Positions 34,561 through 45,708 of a stretch of DNA of 64,000 nucleotides are shown piece by piece; the first letter of the stretch is position 1, and every line of letters starts with the position of its first letter. The translations under genes and the position numbers were made by a program. This stretch comes from Ascaphus truei. Taxonomy: Eukaryota; Chordata; Amphibia; Anura; Ascaphidae. Location of the stretch: contig CM071573.1 of NCBI GenBank assembly GCA_036426205.1, positions 45,227,664 to 45,291,663 on the forward strand, given 5' to 3'. The notes beneath the pieces were generated by a model, which was not told the DNA's origin, did not search any database, and saw only the letters and a list, made by a program, of their open reading frames with translations.

Positions 34561-36040
34561 TATGTACTAACAAGGGTTTAAAACAAACAAAAACCAGATA
34601 CAACAAGTCTCTCATTAAGATTAAGGGATTAACCTGTGAGAATGTCAATGGAATAATGCTAATGACAATTTATTATAATGTGTTTAATTTGCACTGTCTG
34701 TAAACTCATGGGCATGTACGCTGCTGCAAAATATTAGGAGCGCCCTTGCAGTGATTTGCACGCAAATGGAATTAATTAGCGCCCTCGTCACTCAGGGCAT
34801 TATATTAATGTAATGATGATAGCAGAGTTATCATTAATTTTATAGTTCAGTGAAGAGTTTTATTAAAACATAATTTACCCCCATTCCTGTCTGTGCGGTA
34901 AGCATTTCTTCTCTCGTGATTAATTGAGAAAACTTGCTGACTGTGGTTGGAAAAGACCTTTAATTAGCATACTGTGTCTCTCTCTCTCTGATACCAAACA
35001 CTTTTGATTTATCTCATACCTTATTATGCTATTCCACATTTTAACGTTGCGTGCCTCCACAGAGTTTTAAAAGTGGTAAATTCAGTGTTCTATGACATGC
35101 CTACAGGCCCCTCTAAAAGTGAAAGGGTTAATACAGTCTCTGTATTAACAATTAATTCAACTCTTTTTACTGGTAGCAGCCAAATTGAATAAATCCAGGT
35201 TTAATTTGTTTTAAAGCAATGTAGAGTGGATGAAGTTACTCACCCGTCTCTAACTCATTTACGTATCAATTTAAAAAGGGAATTCCTTTTCAAACAGACA
35301 CATCTCTCAATAATGTATTTTTATTAATGCATCATTTCTGCTATATCAACATATATTGGAGTAAATGGCCCATTACAAGGAGCAATTATATGTAATTGTA
35401 CTTAATTTACTCGCACCAATCCAAATAAAGACACTAACCATTAGATCTATAACAGTTTTAGGGGATTAATCATTTATAACAGGATCTATTTTTTTATTTA
35501 CATATAATCTAGAATCGGAAACAGAATTTAAAAGATAAAGCTAACAAGAGAACGTCTAATATTGTGTTAAATTAACTAGAGCCTGGAAAAACAAATTAAA
35601 AATAATATATGAAAAAGAGTAAAGTACATCAATTAAAAAAAATGTTCATCTTAAACATGCTCAATCTTTTTGGGTAAAACAAAAGACACAAATACCCAAT
35701 GCTACATCCAATGTGACAGAAAGTACATAGTAAAATACTAAAATGTTTGTTTTCTCATAAGTAAGGATCATTTAGTTAAACCCTTTGGCCAAAGCGTTAT
35801 AAGCCTGCAGCCACGTCACGGCATGACCACTATGCAGGTCCTAACACTACCTGTGAGCATTCTCATGTACCTCTGCAGTGGAGGGAGAATGGTCTCAGTG
35901 GACCTGTCCTGCACAGGAACACGAAAAAAACCTGCTGCTTAAAGTGACGAGGAGTGAGCTTAAACCCAGGGACAATTGTTACCAGTTGACAATGAATGAA
36001 CGCACAATCCCTGCAAGCTCTAACCCAAGCACCTACCACA
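34561..36040. other. Intron with possible conserved noncoding block
   Basis: No coding or repeat signature. The part at about 34680-35000 is low in repeats and rich in ATTAAT/TAATTA words, such as GGAATTAATTAGCGCCCTCG. This resembles developmental noncoding elements, but only alignment can decide. Confidence 0.35.
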
Positions 36041-36041
36041 T

Positions 36042-36100
<59 letters not shown>

Positions 36101-36117
36101 CATATATATATATATGT
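36042..36117. repeat. (TA)n microsatellite
   Basis: TA dinucleotide run with a few C interruptions, followed by a repeat containing TTAGCCGAGC and GTGCGAGCTTTCG (36118-36230). That repeat resembles segments at about 44215 and 48525. Confidence 0.9.
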
Positions 36118-36750
36118 AGAGGTATCAGTATCGTGTTAGCCGAGCTTCAATAATCAAAAAAATAAAAAAATAAATAGATGATACCGTTCTGTGGCTAACG
36201 AAATGCTTTTATTTGTGCGAGCTTTCGCTATATATATATATACAACAATAGAAAAAGAAACCCCTGTAACGAGAGCACTCTGGAAAGGCCAATCCACTGA
36301 AAACACCGGAATAAAGTGATATATGTAATGATGAATAAATAAAAAATATCTTTATTAGGAGATAACTCGATATTAAAATAAGGCAGGTAAGTGAACCTAG
36401 GGCCTCAATTGAGGCTAACCTAAATCTAACGTGCAAATTTTAAAATTGGGTAGGTAAGAGCTGGGTTATAGTGTCCCACTGAAACATATAAGTGAACTGA
36501 AGAACCCTTACATATAAATGCAGAAGATCTTCGGTTGGAGTGATATATAAACTCTAAATGGTAGCGAAGTAACCTAACAGGATATGGTCAGGGTACTGCG
36601 ATACGAAGAATACAAATAAGTAATGCACTGTGGGGATACAGAGCCTTAACCAAATATAATGGTGAGTGTCAATCTGTAACACTGAAATTCTCTTACACCC
36701 CCTATTAGATAACCAGTGCAAAGAGTGTAGGTACTAGTAAATGTATATAC

Positions 36751-38963
36751 AGGCATACCCCGCATTAACGTACGCAATGGGACCGGAGCATGTATGTGTA
36801 GCCAGGTCTCCCCAGCGCTACCGCCCCCCCCTCACCTGACTGCCGATAGCGGGGGCCGCCGCGTCCAATGGCGGCTCCGTTCGGCAGTGTCAGGGGAGAG
36901 GGCAGTCAGGTCCCGGCTCGGGGGTTGCCGGGGACGCGTGCGGCCGGTTGCCAAGGCCGCACGCGCATCTCAGGGCTCCCGGCGCTCCCGGAGCCGGGCG
37001 GATAGGGCGCCGCCATTACGGAGAGACTCGCGCATGCGCAGTGATCGCGCGAGGGCAGGAGAGGTCCAGTTAGCTCGCGCATGCGCAGGGAGAACCCTAG
37101 CGCCAGGGAGCAGTTGCGTGAGGGCAGGAAAGGCGCAGGAGAGTCGCGCGAGAGTAGGGGAAGTTAGTGAGAGGTTGCGGCGGCCATTACAGGTTTGTGT
37201 AGGCAGAGGGAAGGCACGCACGCGGCCTCAATGTTATTGTAGGGGCCTCGGGACTACAATTCCCATGAGGCATAGCGAGGCAGGCACCAGGTGCTTGATA
37301 GGAGCCAATAGGGCTGCAGGACTGCCCTGGAGGAAAGAGATACATTTCCCGGGCTTTTGCATGAGTCATGTCAGTTGGAGCAGAGGAGCTGAAGGGGAAG
37401 GAAGGATGCGGGGAGTGAGTGCAGCTCCTGCATCCTGATAGGTACCCTCACCCTCCAGGTAGGCCCCAACTCCCCACCAGGTTAGTGGGTAACTGATAAG
37501 GGACGGCCCTAGATAGGGAGGTCACCCTTAGGTGTGTGTAAGGTGCAGGTTTGGCAGTGCCACAGCGGGTAGTGCTGTGCGCACTGGCAAATAGGCACAG
37601 TGTGTGCAGTGTGTTTGCTGCGGGTCACTCAGGTTAGTCGGTTGTTAGTGGGAGTCAAGACTGGGCCTCGTTAGGGGAGTAGGAATACTATTAACCCCTT
37701 AGGTCCCAGATAGACTCTTCCTCTCCAGTGAATGGTGTGTACCGTTCTGTGTGTGTTGTGCTGCATGTGCTGGGCGCAGTGTGTGCAGCGTGGGTGATTC
37801 CCTGCAGGCTGACAGTGTGAGCTGTGTGTCGGCTGCAGGTGCGTAGGCTGTTAGGAGTATCTAGTAGTAGTAGTAGATACAGTTAGGGACTGGGTAGCTA
37901 GGGGAGTGGGACAGGGTATTACTCCGCAGGCCCTAGGAGATTTCCCCTAAGCCACCCAGGTTGCGGTTCATCAGGGACAGGCCCTAGGTTAGGGTTCCTG
38001 TCACGTTAGGATTAGTTAAGGATAGACAGGGATAGCGGCGTGGCTGTTCCTGTGGTTCGGTTGCTGTACCAAGAGACTGTTGTGTTCCCGTGAAGCGGTG
38101 GGACCCTCGTTGGGGTCCACGGCAGAAGTACCTGGATAGGATCAGACGGACGTCTGACCCTTTTAGAAGAGAGTTGCAGACCCGAGCATCGGAGTGCTCG
38201 GAAGGTATCTCTAACGTATAAGTGCACCAACAGGCCTATTCATATAGTGACTGCGCAGTCACCCAGTGACTATCTCTGTAGGAGTACGGGACATTGGGTG
38301 GGGTTCTTGGGACACTGGGTGGGATCACCGGGTGTCGGGGAATCGTCCTGCGAGACGTCACTGTTAGTGTCTCCTCGTGAGAGGGACACAAGGTATTATT
38401 ACATGTTCATAAGTAAAGTCATTAGTTAGTTATATAATCATTGTGTGTGTAGTCCCTTATTGGGTTCCTATGTAGGGTCATTCTACATTTCCCTAGAATC
38501 CTACATAGGTGGAGGCGCTGAAGAAGATCCGTTCCAGAAGATTCACCCCAGGCTCTCATTAGCGGAGGCTCAGACCTCCTGTGAGCCTACAGGTATACGC
38601 ACCACACCGGTAACACCACATGTTCTACTCACCCACACTACATATGAGATTGGGTGGGGTGGAATATCCGTTACATATGTAAAGTGAAAATGTACTTAAA
38701 GTGAAGCACTACCTTTTCCCCACTTTTGATGCACGTACTGTACTGCAATCGTCGTATACGTGCATAACTGATGTAAATAACGCATGTGTAACAGGCTCTA
38801 TAGCCTCCCCACTTGTGCACAGCTTCGGTACAGGTAGGGAGCCAGTATTGCTGTTCAGGACGTGCTGATGGGCGCATGCGCGAGCTGCTGTTTGCCTATT
38901 GAGCGAAATGTACTTACACGCGAGTGTACTTAAAGTGAGTGTCCTTAAAGCGGGGTATGCCTG
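36751..38963. mobile_element. pogo-like MITE, copy 1, split by an LTR
   Basis: Starts CAGGCATACCCCGCATTAAC and ends AAAGCGGGGTATGCCTG, flanked by TA (36749-36750 and 38964-38965). With the LTR at 36797-38675 removed, it is about 330 bp and collinear with the uninterrupted copy at 49306-49637. It has no coding capacity. Confidence 0.85.
36797..38675. mobile_element. Solo LTR (1.88 kb) with promoter-like motifs
   Basis: Begins TGTAGCCAGGTCTCC and ends ATATCCGTTACA. The 4-bp duplication TATG (36793-36796, 38676-38679) interrupts the pogo-like MITE at a point fixed by the intact copy at 49306. The left third (36820-37440) is GC- and CpG-rich. It has two perfect GCGCATGCGC words (37030-37039, 37077-37086), the NRF1 consensus, and ACTACAATTCCCATGA (37253-37268), close to the ZNF143/Staf-type promoter motif. 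No gag, pol or env. The open frame across the GC-rich part is compositional. Confidence 0.78.
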
Positions 38964-38999
38964 TATACACTTAAATCCTGGTTAGATACTGTAAGTGTA

Positions 39000-39216
39000 T
39001 GTATTGGAGCGCATGGGCGTCCGCAGGGGGGGGCAAGGGGGGGCGCTTGCCCCCCCCTGGATCCTGGGCCGCCAACAGCGGGGAACAGAGGGCACTGGCG
39101 TGACAGGATTTAGCGCGCTCTTCTGCAAAAAAAAAAACCTCCCTGGTCTCCTGATTGGCTGGCGCGTGTTGGCACGCTGTCAGGATTTTTTTTTTTTGTC
39201 CCTCGCAACTCTATCT
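39000..39216. repeat. GC-rich repeat fragments
   Basis: A GGGGGGGGCAAGG / CTTGCCCCCCCC hairpin at about 39026-39060. It is followed by a segment (TGATTGGCTGGCGCGTGTTG) shared with the hAT element at 55766, in the same orientation. The shared part resumes after 41223 (GCGGCCCGCC...GCATGGAGCAAGTCAG). So a relative of that element is here, split by the insertion at 39217-41223. Confidence 0.55.
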
Positions 39217-39449
39217 CAGCGGTGCGCAAAACTGGGGGGCGCCAAATTATTTAGGGGGGGGCGCAGCCTGTGCGGCGAAACCTGGGGGCAGAGCAGAGCA
39301 GGGGCAGAGCAGAGCAGAGCAATGCCAGGCAGAAGATCCGTGCTGTGTTTCCCTCTGCACACAGACACATCCGTGCGTCCCTCTGCACACAGACACAAGC
39401 CCTCCTCTTCCTGTATTTACTTGAGTGGGGAGCCGAGCAAGCAGTACAG

Positions 39450-39450
<1 letters not shown>

Positions 39451-39485
<35 letters not shown>

Positions 39486-39702
39486 GTATAGTGATGTCAC
39501 TGTGTGTGTGTGTGTGTATATGTATAGTGGTGTGTGTGTGTGTGTGTCTATATATATATGTATAGTGATGTGTGTATGTGTGTGTATATATGTATAGTGA
39601 TGTGTGTGTGTGTGTGTATATATATATGTATAGTGATGTGTGTGTGTGTGTATATATATATGTATAATGATGTGTGTGTGTGTGTATATATATGTATAGT
39701 GA

Positions 39703-39735
<33 letters not shown>

Positions 39736-39895
39736 ATAGTGATGTGTGTGTGGTGGTCCTCCATCTGTCTCGTGCTTGTGTTGTGTTGTGGTCTGTTCTC
39801 TCTCTCTCTGTGTTGTCTCTTCTCTCTCTCTCTCTCTACTCTCTCCCTCTCTCTCTATCGCTATCTCTCTCTCTCTCGCTCCTCTCTCTCTGCCC
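39451..39895. repeat. TG/TATA then TC microsatellite arrays
   Basis: Alternating (TG)n and TATATATGTATAGTGA blocks to about 39750, then a CTCTCT-rich tract to about 39895. Long open frames on both strands over this region are artefacts of composition. Confidence 0.95.
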
Positions 39896-39974
39896 CCTCG
39901 CTGCTGCTCCTCTGCCTGTCTTAGAGCCGGTCTGCCCCCCCCCGCCTTTCCCCTTCCTCCCCCACCTCCGCACT

Positions 39975-40475
39975 TCACTGCAGCAAAGGGATTCTGGAAA
40001 TGACATGCAAATGAGCCCAACAGTTTCACTTTTTTGCCTCAATACCCTTTTTAAAAAACACATGGTTTCCCGTAGAGCTAAGCTTGCTTGCATGGTCCAG
40101 CTTTGAGCCAACAGCCAGGGTTAAGGTGCATACCACCCAGACACCACCCCCCAGACAGCTGTTTCGACCTTGATGGGTCTCATCCGTGGTTGGGGTGATT
40201 TTACGTGGGAATGGGCAGAGAAGGCTTATGGGGATAGGCCCAAACCATATACTGAGTTAAAGTTATGGTGAGTAAAAAAAGTGACAAAAACCCTCCAACG
40301 GAAAAAGCAAATATTCAAATATAGCGTATGCTCATCTGCCACTCTTAGCAGGTTCTGCACCCCCTCCTTTCCCCATTATCACCACATACAGCACTCCCAA
40401 CTGCAGCAAGGGATTCTGGGAAATACATGCAAATGACACACGTGTCACTTTTTGCCTCAATAACCATTTTTTAAT
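39975..40475 (+). repeat. Direct repeats of about 75 bp with octamer word
   Basis: CACTGCAGCAAAGGGATTCT at 39975 and AACTGCAGCAAGGGATTCTG at about 40400 each lead through CATGCAAATGA to CACTTTTTTGCCTCAATA-type sequence, about 425 bp apart. The family is shared with 20435-20590 in reverse orientation. A CAGCTGTTTCGACCTTGATG segment lies between them. Confidence 0.65.
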
Positions 40476-41223
40476 ATATATATACAGCAAGGAAAGAAAA
40501 GTAGAAGCCAGAAAAAAGAAGAAAACATGAGAAAAGACCAAAAATAAAAAAATAAAAAGAAAAAAGCACAGGCAGGCAAAAGGGATGGGGATAGCAACAA
40601 GCACAGAAAGGAAAAGAAAAGGACGAGAAAAGGAGATTAGACAGGAGTCGAAATCCAAGAATGCGAACAAGGAGGCGAAAAAAAAAACACAATACTCTCT
40701 CTCTACTCTCTCGTCTTACTCCGCTCATCTTATCCTCTCTCTATCTCTCTCTCTCTCCTCTCTCCTTGGTTTCTTGCTGTGTTGGTTTTGTGTCTTGCTG
40801 CGTTGCTGTGCTTGTTGTGTGGTGTGGGGGGTGTGTTGTGTTGTTGTATTGATTGTGTGCTTGGCGGACCACACAAATTGACATTGACGCATGCTCACGC
40901 CGTCATATTGCCGCACAACCCCACACCCCCCCCACAAGAATAGCCCTGATCCATACCCCCCACCGTGCTTTGCAAAAGATGCAGGACACCCTGTGATCGA
41001 TGCTTGGAGAGTGGGTGATGTCCACCACTCTCGGCGGCGTCAGCTGTGACGCAGCCCTAATTTTGCAGCGCGAGCTGTTGTTGAAACATATTTGTATTTA
41101 CATTGTATATCGTTTAACAAAGGGGGGGGGGTTCATGTTATTTTGATTTACATCAGCAGGGGGGCCCGAGAAATTAAATGGATGAAAAGGGAGGACTCGG
41201 CATAAAAAGTTTGCTCACCCCTG

Positions 41224-42260
41224 CGAGTCTATCTGACCTTGAAGAGCGCGGCCCGCCTTTCCTTTGCATGGAGCAAGTCAGTGTGATACTCTCCATGCCA
41301 TCCCACTCTCTCGTTCCCCACCCTTGTCCCCTGCCTGATTCCCCCCCCCCTGCTTTCCGGGTCGCCCCCTTCCGTTCGTCGATTCCCCCCCCCTGCTCCG
41401 ATTCCCCTCCCCCCCTTCTCGATTCCCTTGTGGTCGAGTGCTGAGTTGGTCTGAGGTTGTGTGTTTGTGTGTTAGATCAGTGGGGGGAGGGAATGATGTG
41501 AGAGGACGGATTTCAGGGAGGGGATTTGCGTCAGAGAGGGAATAATGTTTATGTGCGCGCCCCCGCCGAGAGAGTGAGGAGACAGGGGTTAATAGCAGGA
41601 GTGAGTGAAAGAGGGGTGAGGGGGAGAGTGAATGAAAGAGAGGGTAAGAAAGAGATGGGGCTACAACCTTGGACATCTGCATAGAGTGGGGTGGTGTGGG
41701 TGTGGGGTGGTGTGTGGTGTGTGTGTTGGGTGTGTGGTGTGTCGTGAGTCTGAGTGCAGTATGAAGTAGAGTTTGAGTGAGAGAGAGAGTCTAAGTGAGC
41801 GAGGGATTCTGAGGGGAGGGAGTCTGAGCGGGGGGGAGTCTGAGAGTCTATGGGGAGAGAGAGAGAGTCTGAGGGGAGAGAAGAGAGTCTTGAGGAGAGA
41901 GAGAGTCTGAGGGGAAGAGAGAGAGTCTGAGGGGGATAGAGAGAGTCTGAGTTGTGAAGGAGAGAGTCTTCTGAGAGGAGAGTTGAGTCCCTGAGAGGGA
42001 GAGTGAGAGTCCTGAATGGAATGAAGATTCGGAGAGGGAGAGTGGAGAGGGAGAGGTGACGGTCTGAAAGTGAGAGGGAGCGTTTGAGAGGGAGAGTTTA
42101 TTTAGAGGGGAGTTTTGATGAGGGAGAGTCTTAGAGGAGAGTCTGAGAGGGAGAGGGTAGTAGTCTGAGAGGGAGAGGGAAGTCTGTAGGGTGTAGAGGG
42201 AGAGTCTGTAGAGGGAGTGGAAGTCCTGAGAGGGAGAAGGGAGAGTCTGAGTGGGTTCCT
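41224..42260. repeat. hAT-family segment and GAGAGTCTGA array
   Basis: From 41250 to about 41420 the sequence parallels 55965-56110 of the satellite-rich hAT element (GCATGGAGCAAGTCAG, then C-rich). From about 41765 to 42260 there is a degenerate GAGAGTCTGAGGGGAGA-type array with many length changes. No gene. Confidence 0.6.
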
Positions 42261-44060
42261 CTGAACTAGGTATATTTCTCGTCCTTCTAAGTTGAGAGTG
42301 CTACGTTTTCTTTCTCTTCTGTCCTCGTTCCTATTTCTCTTCTTTATCTTGGCTCTTGCGCTTTTCTACCTTTCTTTGGTAACCTTGAGGCTTATTCTCG
42401 CGTTGTCTCTTGCGCCGGCTCGTTTTTCGGCTTTTCCCTCACGCTTCCTTCTCATTTCTCTCGCTTTCTTCCTGTCGCTTTCTTCATCGTTCATCTTTAT
42501 TCTCTTCGTTTTCTCTCTGTTTCTCTTCTTCCTCTCGTACTTTTCCAGCGTACTTCGTCTCTTCTTTGATATCTTTGCTCTTTAACTCTTCCGACTGTTC
42601 AGGTTCTCTACTATCTTACTCTTAGTGAGGGTGTGTGTTTGTGGTCCTGTCTTTCTGTTGAATGAATACATAACAACCAACCCACATTCCAGTGCAAGTC
42701 CCCCCACCCCAAGTTTCCCATTCACCAGCCGAGTCATCATTCAAGTGTCAGTCACCACCACCCCGTCACCCACCCCCCCACCCACTTCCACTACCACTCC
42801 CACATCCACTCTCTCTCTCTGTCTAGTTAACCTTATTGCCCCCCCCTGAAACATTTCTTTCTGCGGACAGGCCTTTTGGAGCGTATTGTAGGCACTCCTA
42901 TAATATACTTGATCATAACCATGTATAGTCAAACAGATAATTAGACCAATTGTTAGCTCCTGTGGCGTGAACATATATGGATACAGCTACGTGCCCACTG
43001 CTAGGTATATGAGAAGGATACATAATACGTATTGGGCCTGGTAACATGGGTACACCCTCCCTTTCCAAGCATAGTGAGTGGATGTAGTTAGTCCTGCGAG
43101 TCTGGACAATTGTCATACCGTTGTTGTATAGCAGAGAGTGTCACTGCTTGACACTTCCTTACAAACCAAAGAGTAACACAATGCAGTTAAGGCCATAACC
43201 ATACTTGAGAGTATTCTGACAGAGTGTTTTCATAGTTACCCACCCGCATATAGCTGATACTCAAATATAGTTCAGTATTGCTGCACAAATATTTTTACAA
43301 TTGAAATATTGTGACTGACAGAGTGACCAGACTGTTGATGTCTGGCCGCGTGTCTCCAATGTCACCAAGGCTACTCGTTGTAGATCACGAATCAGTATAC
43401 CAACTTGTATAACCCATCTTCATTTATACAAACCCGTTTTAAAATCTTCTAAAAATAGAGACGTAGTAGTACTGCATAGACTCTCATATACTCAAGTGGC
43501 AAGCTAAAGTGATACAATATTAAGCATACTGCGGGAAAGCGAAGGCATTCTCTGTTGGCCTTCCTCCACTGACGTCAGCGCGTCAAAATTTGCTGAAGTT
43601 TACAGCCTGGCGTCTAAAGGTAGAGACAGGCCGTCCCTTGTGACTCCCTCCCGCACTGACGTCAGCAACATCAAACTGGGCCGACGTAACGTATCGCTAC
43701 TGGCTTTATATGATATAGTTATATGTAATATGTGTGTGTATTAGATATACTGTCTGTTATGGCGTGTGTATATGCTATATAATATCCTCCATGTTTGTCT
43801 CCTCGGTGGTGGGCGCATAGCTAAGAGTTCTACTGGTGTGCATCAACTGTATCAAAAACCCAGACAAAAACCTTGTATCTCACCTTTGGCCTGCCCATGT
43901 ACACTCCTTTTGACACCACGCACCACCGTCCGTGTGGTGTGTGTGTCAAAAGGAAGTGCTACTGGGCATCGGTCCAATGTATATAACATATTTTTTGTCC
44001 TTTGTATACATTTGCTCACACCCAGTAGCACTCCTTTCATATATATATGAATTGATACCA
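42261..44060. other. Low-complexity and degraded sequence
   Basis: CTTT-rich tract (42280-42580), CA/CC-rich tract (42680-42810), and unassigned AT-rich sequence. Two CRE-like ACTGACGTCAGC words occur at 43568-43579 and 43655-43666. No coding signature. Confidence 0.35.
43904..44040. repeat. Nested hairpins
   Basis: CCTTTTGACACCACGCACCAC pairs with GTGTGGTGTGTGTGTCAAAAGG (about 43904-43952), and AAGGAAGTGCTACTGGG with CCCAGTAGCACTCCTT (about 43950-44038). The two stems share the junction. Confidence 0.65.
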
Positions 44061-45580
44061 CATTGTTACCTCGCTCAAATCGAAGCGAATATTAAAGATA
44101 CCACATTGTACCGCACTCAAATGAAGCTAAATGGATTGTTTATTAATAGTATACAACCCTTTGTTTGGCTTCATTCATTGGTAACAACAAAATCGCGGAA
44201 GAAGAATCATGTCTCTCGAAGCTCGCACAAATTAAAAGCAATTTCTTTAGGCCACAGAAGGGTATCAATCTTTTATTTTTTGTTATTGAGCTTGAAGCTC
44301 TCGTCTAACAAACGTGTACTGATACCCTCTACATGTGGATATATATATAATATTTATTATTATATTATACTACTCTAATATCTTATATCTCTGCTATCTC
44401 TGATCACTAACTACTATGACACCACCCATGCACAACAAAACTGAAGCTGGTGTTCACACAATGAAAGGAACTTACTACTCCTATACATAAGTAATAAATA
44501 CTATCAGAAATCCAGGTGCTTGCATAGAGTTTACGTCCCTCTCTCAACTTTACGATTCTGTCTTGACCATCAATTAGTACTCTCGTACGTCCATTCTGTA
44601 CTGCGCTCCATGTTTACCATTCCTGAGCGTGATTCAGATTGGCCCAGGACTAATCCTCGACTCGTCATGCGTCGTTTTTAGTCTTCACAATATACCCACT
44701 AGTTGTTCATGGAAACGTCCATCCGTATCTGGGAGCAATACAAGATAGTGGAGCAGCAGCTCAACAACTAAGTGTCTAATCCAGTGATAATTGCGAGCCA
44801 TCAGAGGTTGAAGAATTCACTTAGATGCACACCAAACATTTAACAATTAACTTTATTGACCATTACATAAACATAATATACCCGATAATGTAGGTGTACC
44901 AAATTAAAAATAGATTAAATATTAAATTTGAACGACTGTCGCTTTCCATCTAATCTAGATATTAAGGCCTGAATTCATAAAGCTATAATCTAGGAGATTA
45001 CAGTGCAATACAGCCGTGTATGGTTAGCCACCTAGGCAAACTTAGTTGCACCATATCCCCATATATATATGATTACGTAAAGTTCCTCCAAGTGCGCCTC
45101 GGGCATAGTGACACCCGCTTGGGTCGGCATCAATCCAGCTAGTATGTAGCTCACTAATCTATTAGGTAAATCCTATTCGATGGACAGACCGGTTATATGC
45201 TTCTGAATATCGGTGGTAGTAGGATGTTTGCTCCGGCAGTAGATTTTTCGGCGACTAATCGCTTGTCCGATCGATGTACGGGGAGTTCCATAGATAAGGT
45301 TGAAAAGTCATACAGCATGGCTCTATATTGTTACTGAGTCAAACACTATGTGAGAACTTATGTACCCAACTAGAGGCACAGAAATACTCCCTAGGCATGT
45401 TAATGTGCAAAGCCTAATTCTGACCCAACACTGCACCATAGTTCCACAGAATCACCGCATATGTTATGCCTTATGCGCACCGCACGTATAACACATGCAC
45501 AGCAAATATTTGCAGTTTTTGTGGAAACCCACTAAACTTAGAGTGTGCTATTGGTCATCTGTAATGTCTGTCACTGTTTA
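44061..45580. other. Unassigned intronic sequence
   Basis: Contains a GAAGCTCGCAC / GCCACAGAAGGGTATC segment (about 44216-44330) similar to those at 36118 and 48520, followed by TATATATA. Otherwise nothing recognised. Confidence 0.35.
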
Positions 45581-45587
45581 GAATAAA

Positions 45588-45708
45588 AGACTTCCAAGTA
45601 GAGTCTCAAACTTCACTACGTTCCCTACGCACGTTTCCTCGCTACAGCTTGGCTCTCCAGAGGCGGGAAAAAATGTAGTGATAGTGAAGACTCCACTTGG
45701 AAGTCTTG
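45588..45708. repeat. Foldback repeat, about 32-bp arms
   Basis: AGACTTCCAAGTAGAGTCTC (and on to TTCACTAC) is the near-complement of GTAGTGATAGTGAAGACTCC (and on to ACTTGGAAGTCT). The spacer is about 55 bp. Confidence 0.7.

Larger units (their letters stand above)
39217..41223. mobile_element. hAT-type element, about 2 kb, satellite-rich
   Basis: Starts CAGCGGTGCGCAAAACT and ends AGTTTGCTCACCCCTG, the same terminal type as the MITE at 30739. The flanks are similar but offset (ACTCTATCT at 39208-39216 and GTCTATCT at about 41227), so the TSD is imperfect. The interior holds (TG)n/(TA)n arrays (39451-39750), (TC)n (39795-39895) and two direct copies of an ATGCAAAT-bearing segment. No transposase seen. 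Confidence 0.6.

Noticed and set aside
36794..37438. 214-codon GC-rich open frame as a protein gene
   Set aside because: Arg/Ala/Gly-rich by composition. It lies in a promoter-like LTR region and other frames are open too.
39247..40106. Long open frames over TG/TC arrays (up to 260 codons)
   Set aside because: Pure simple-repeat translation (His-Thr or Cys-Val runs) on both strands.
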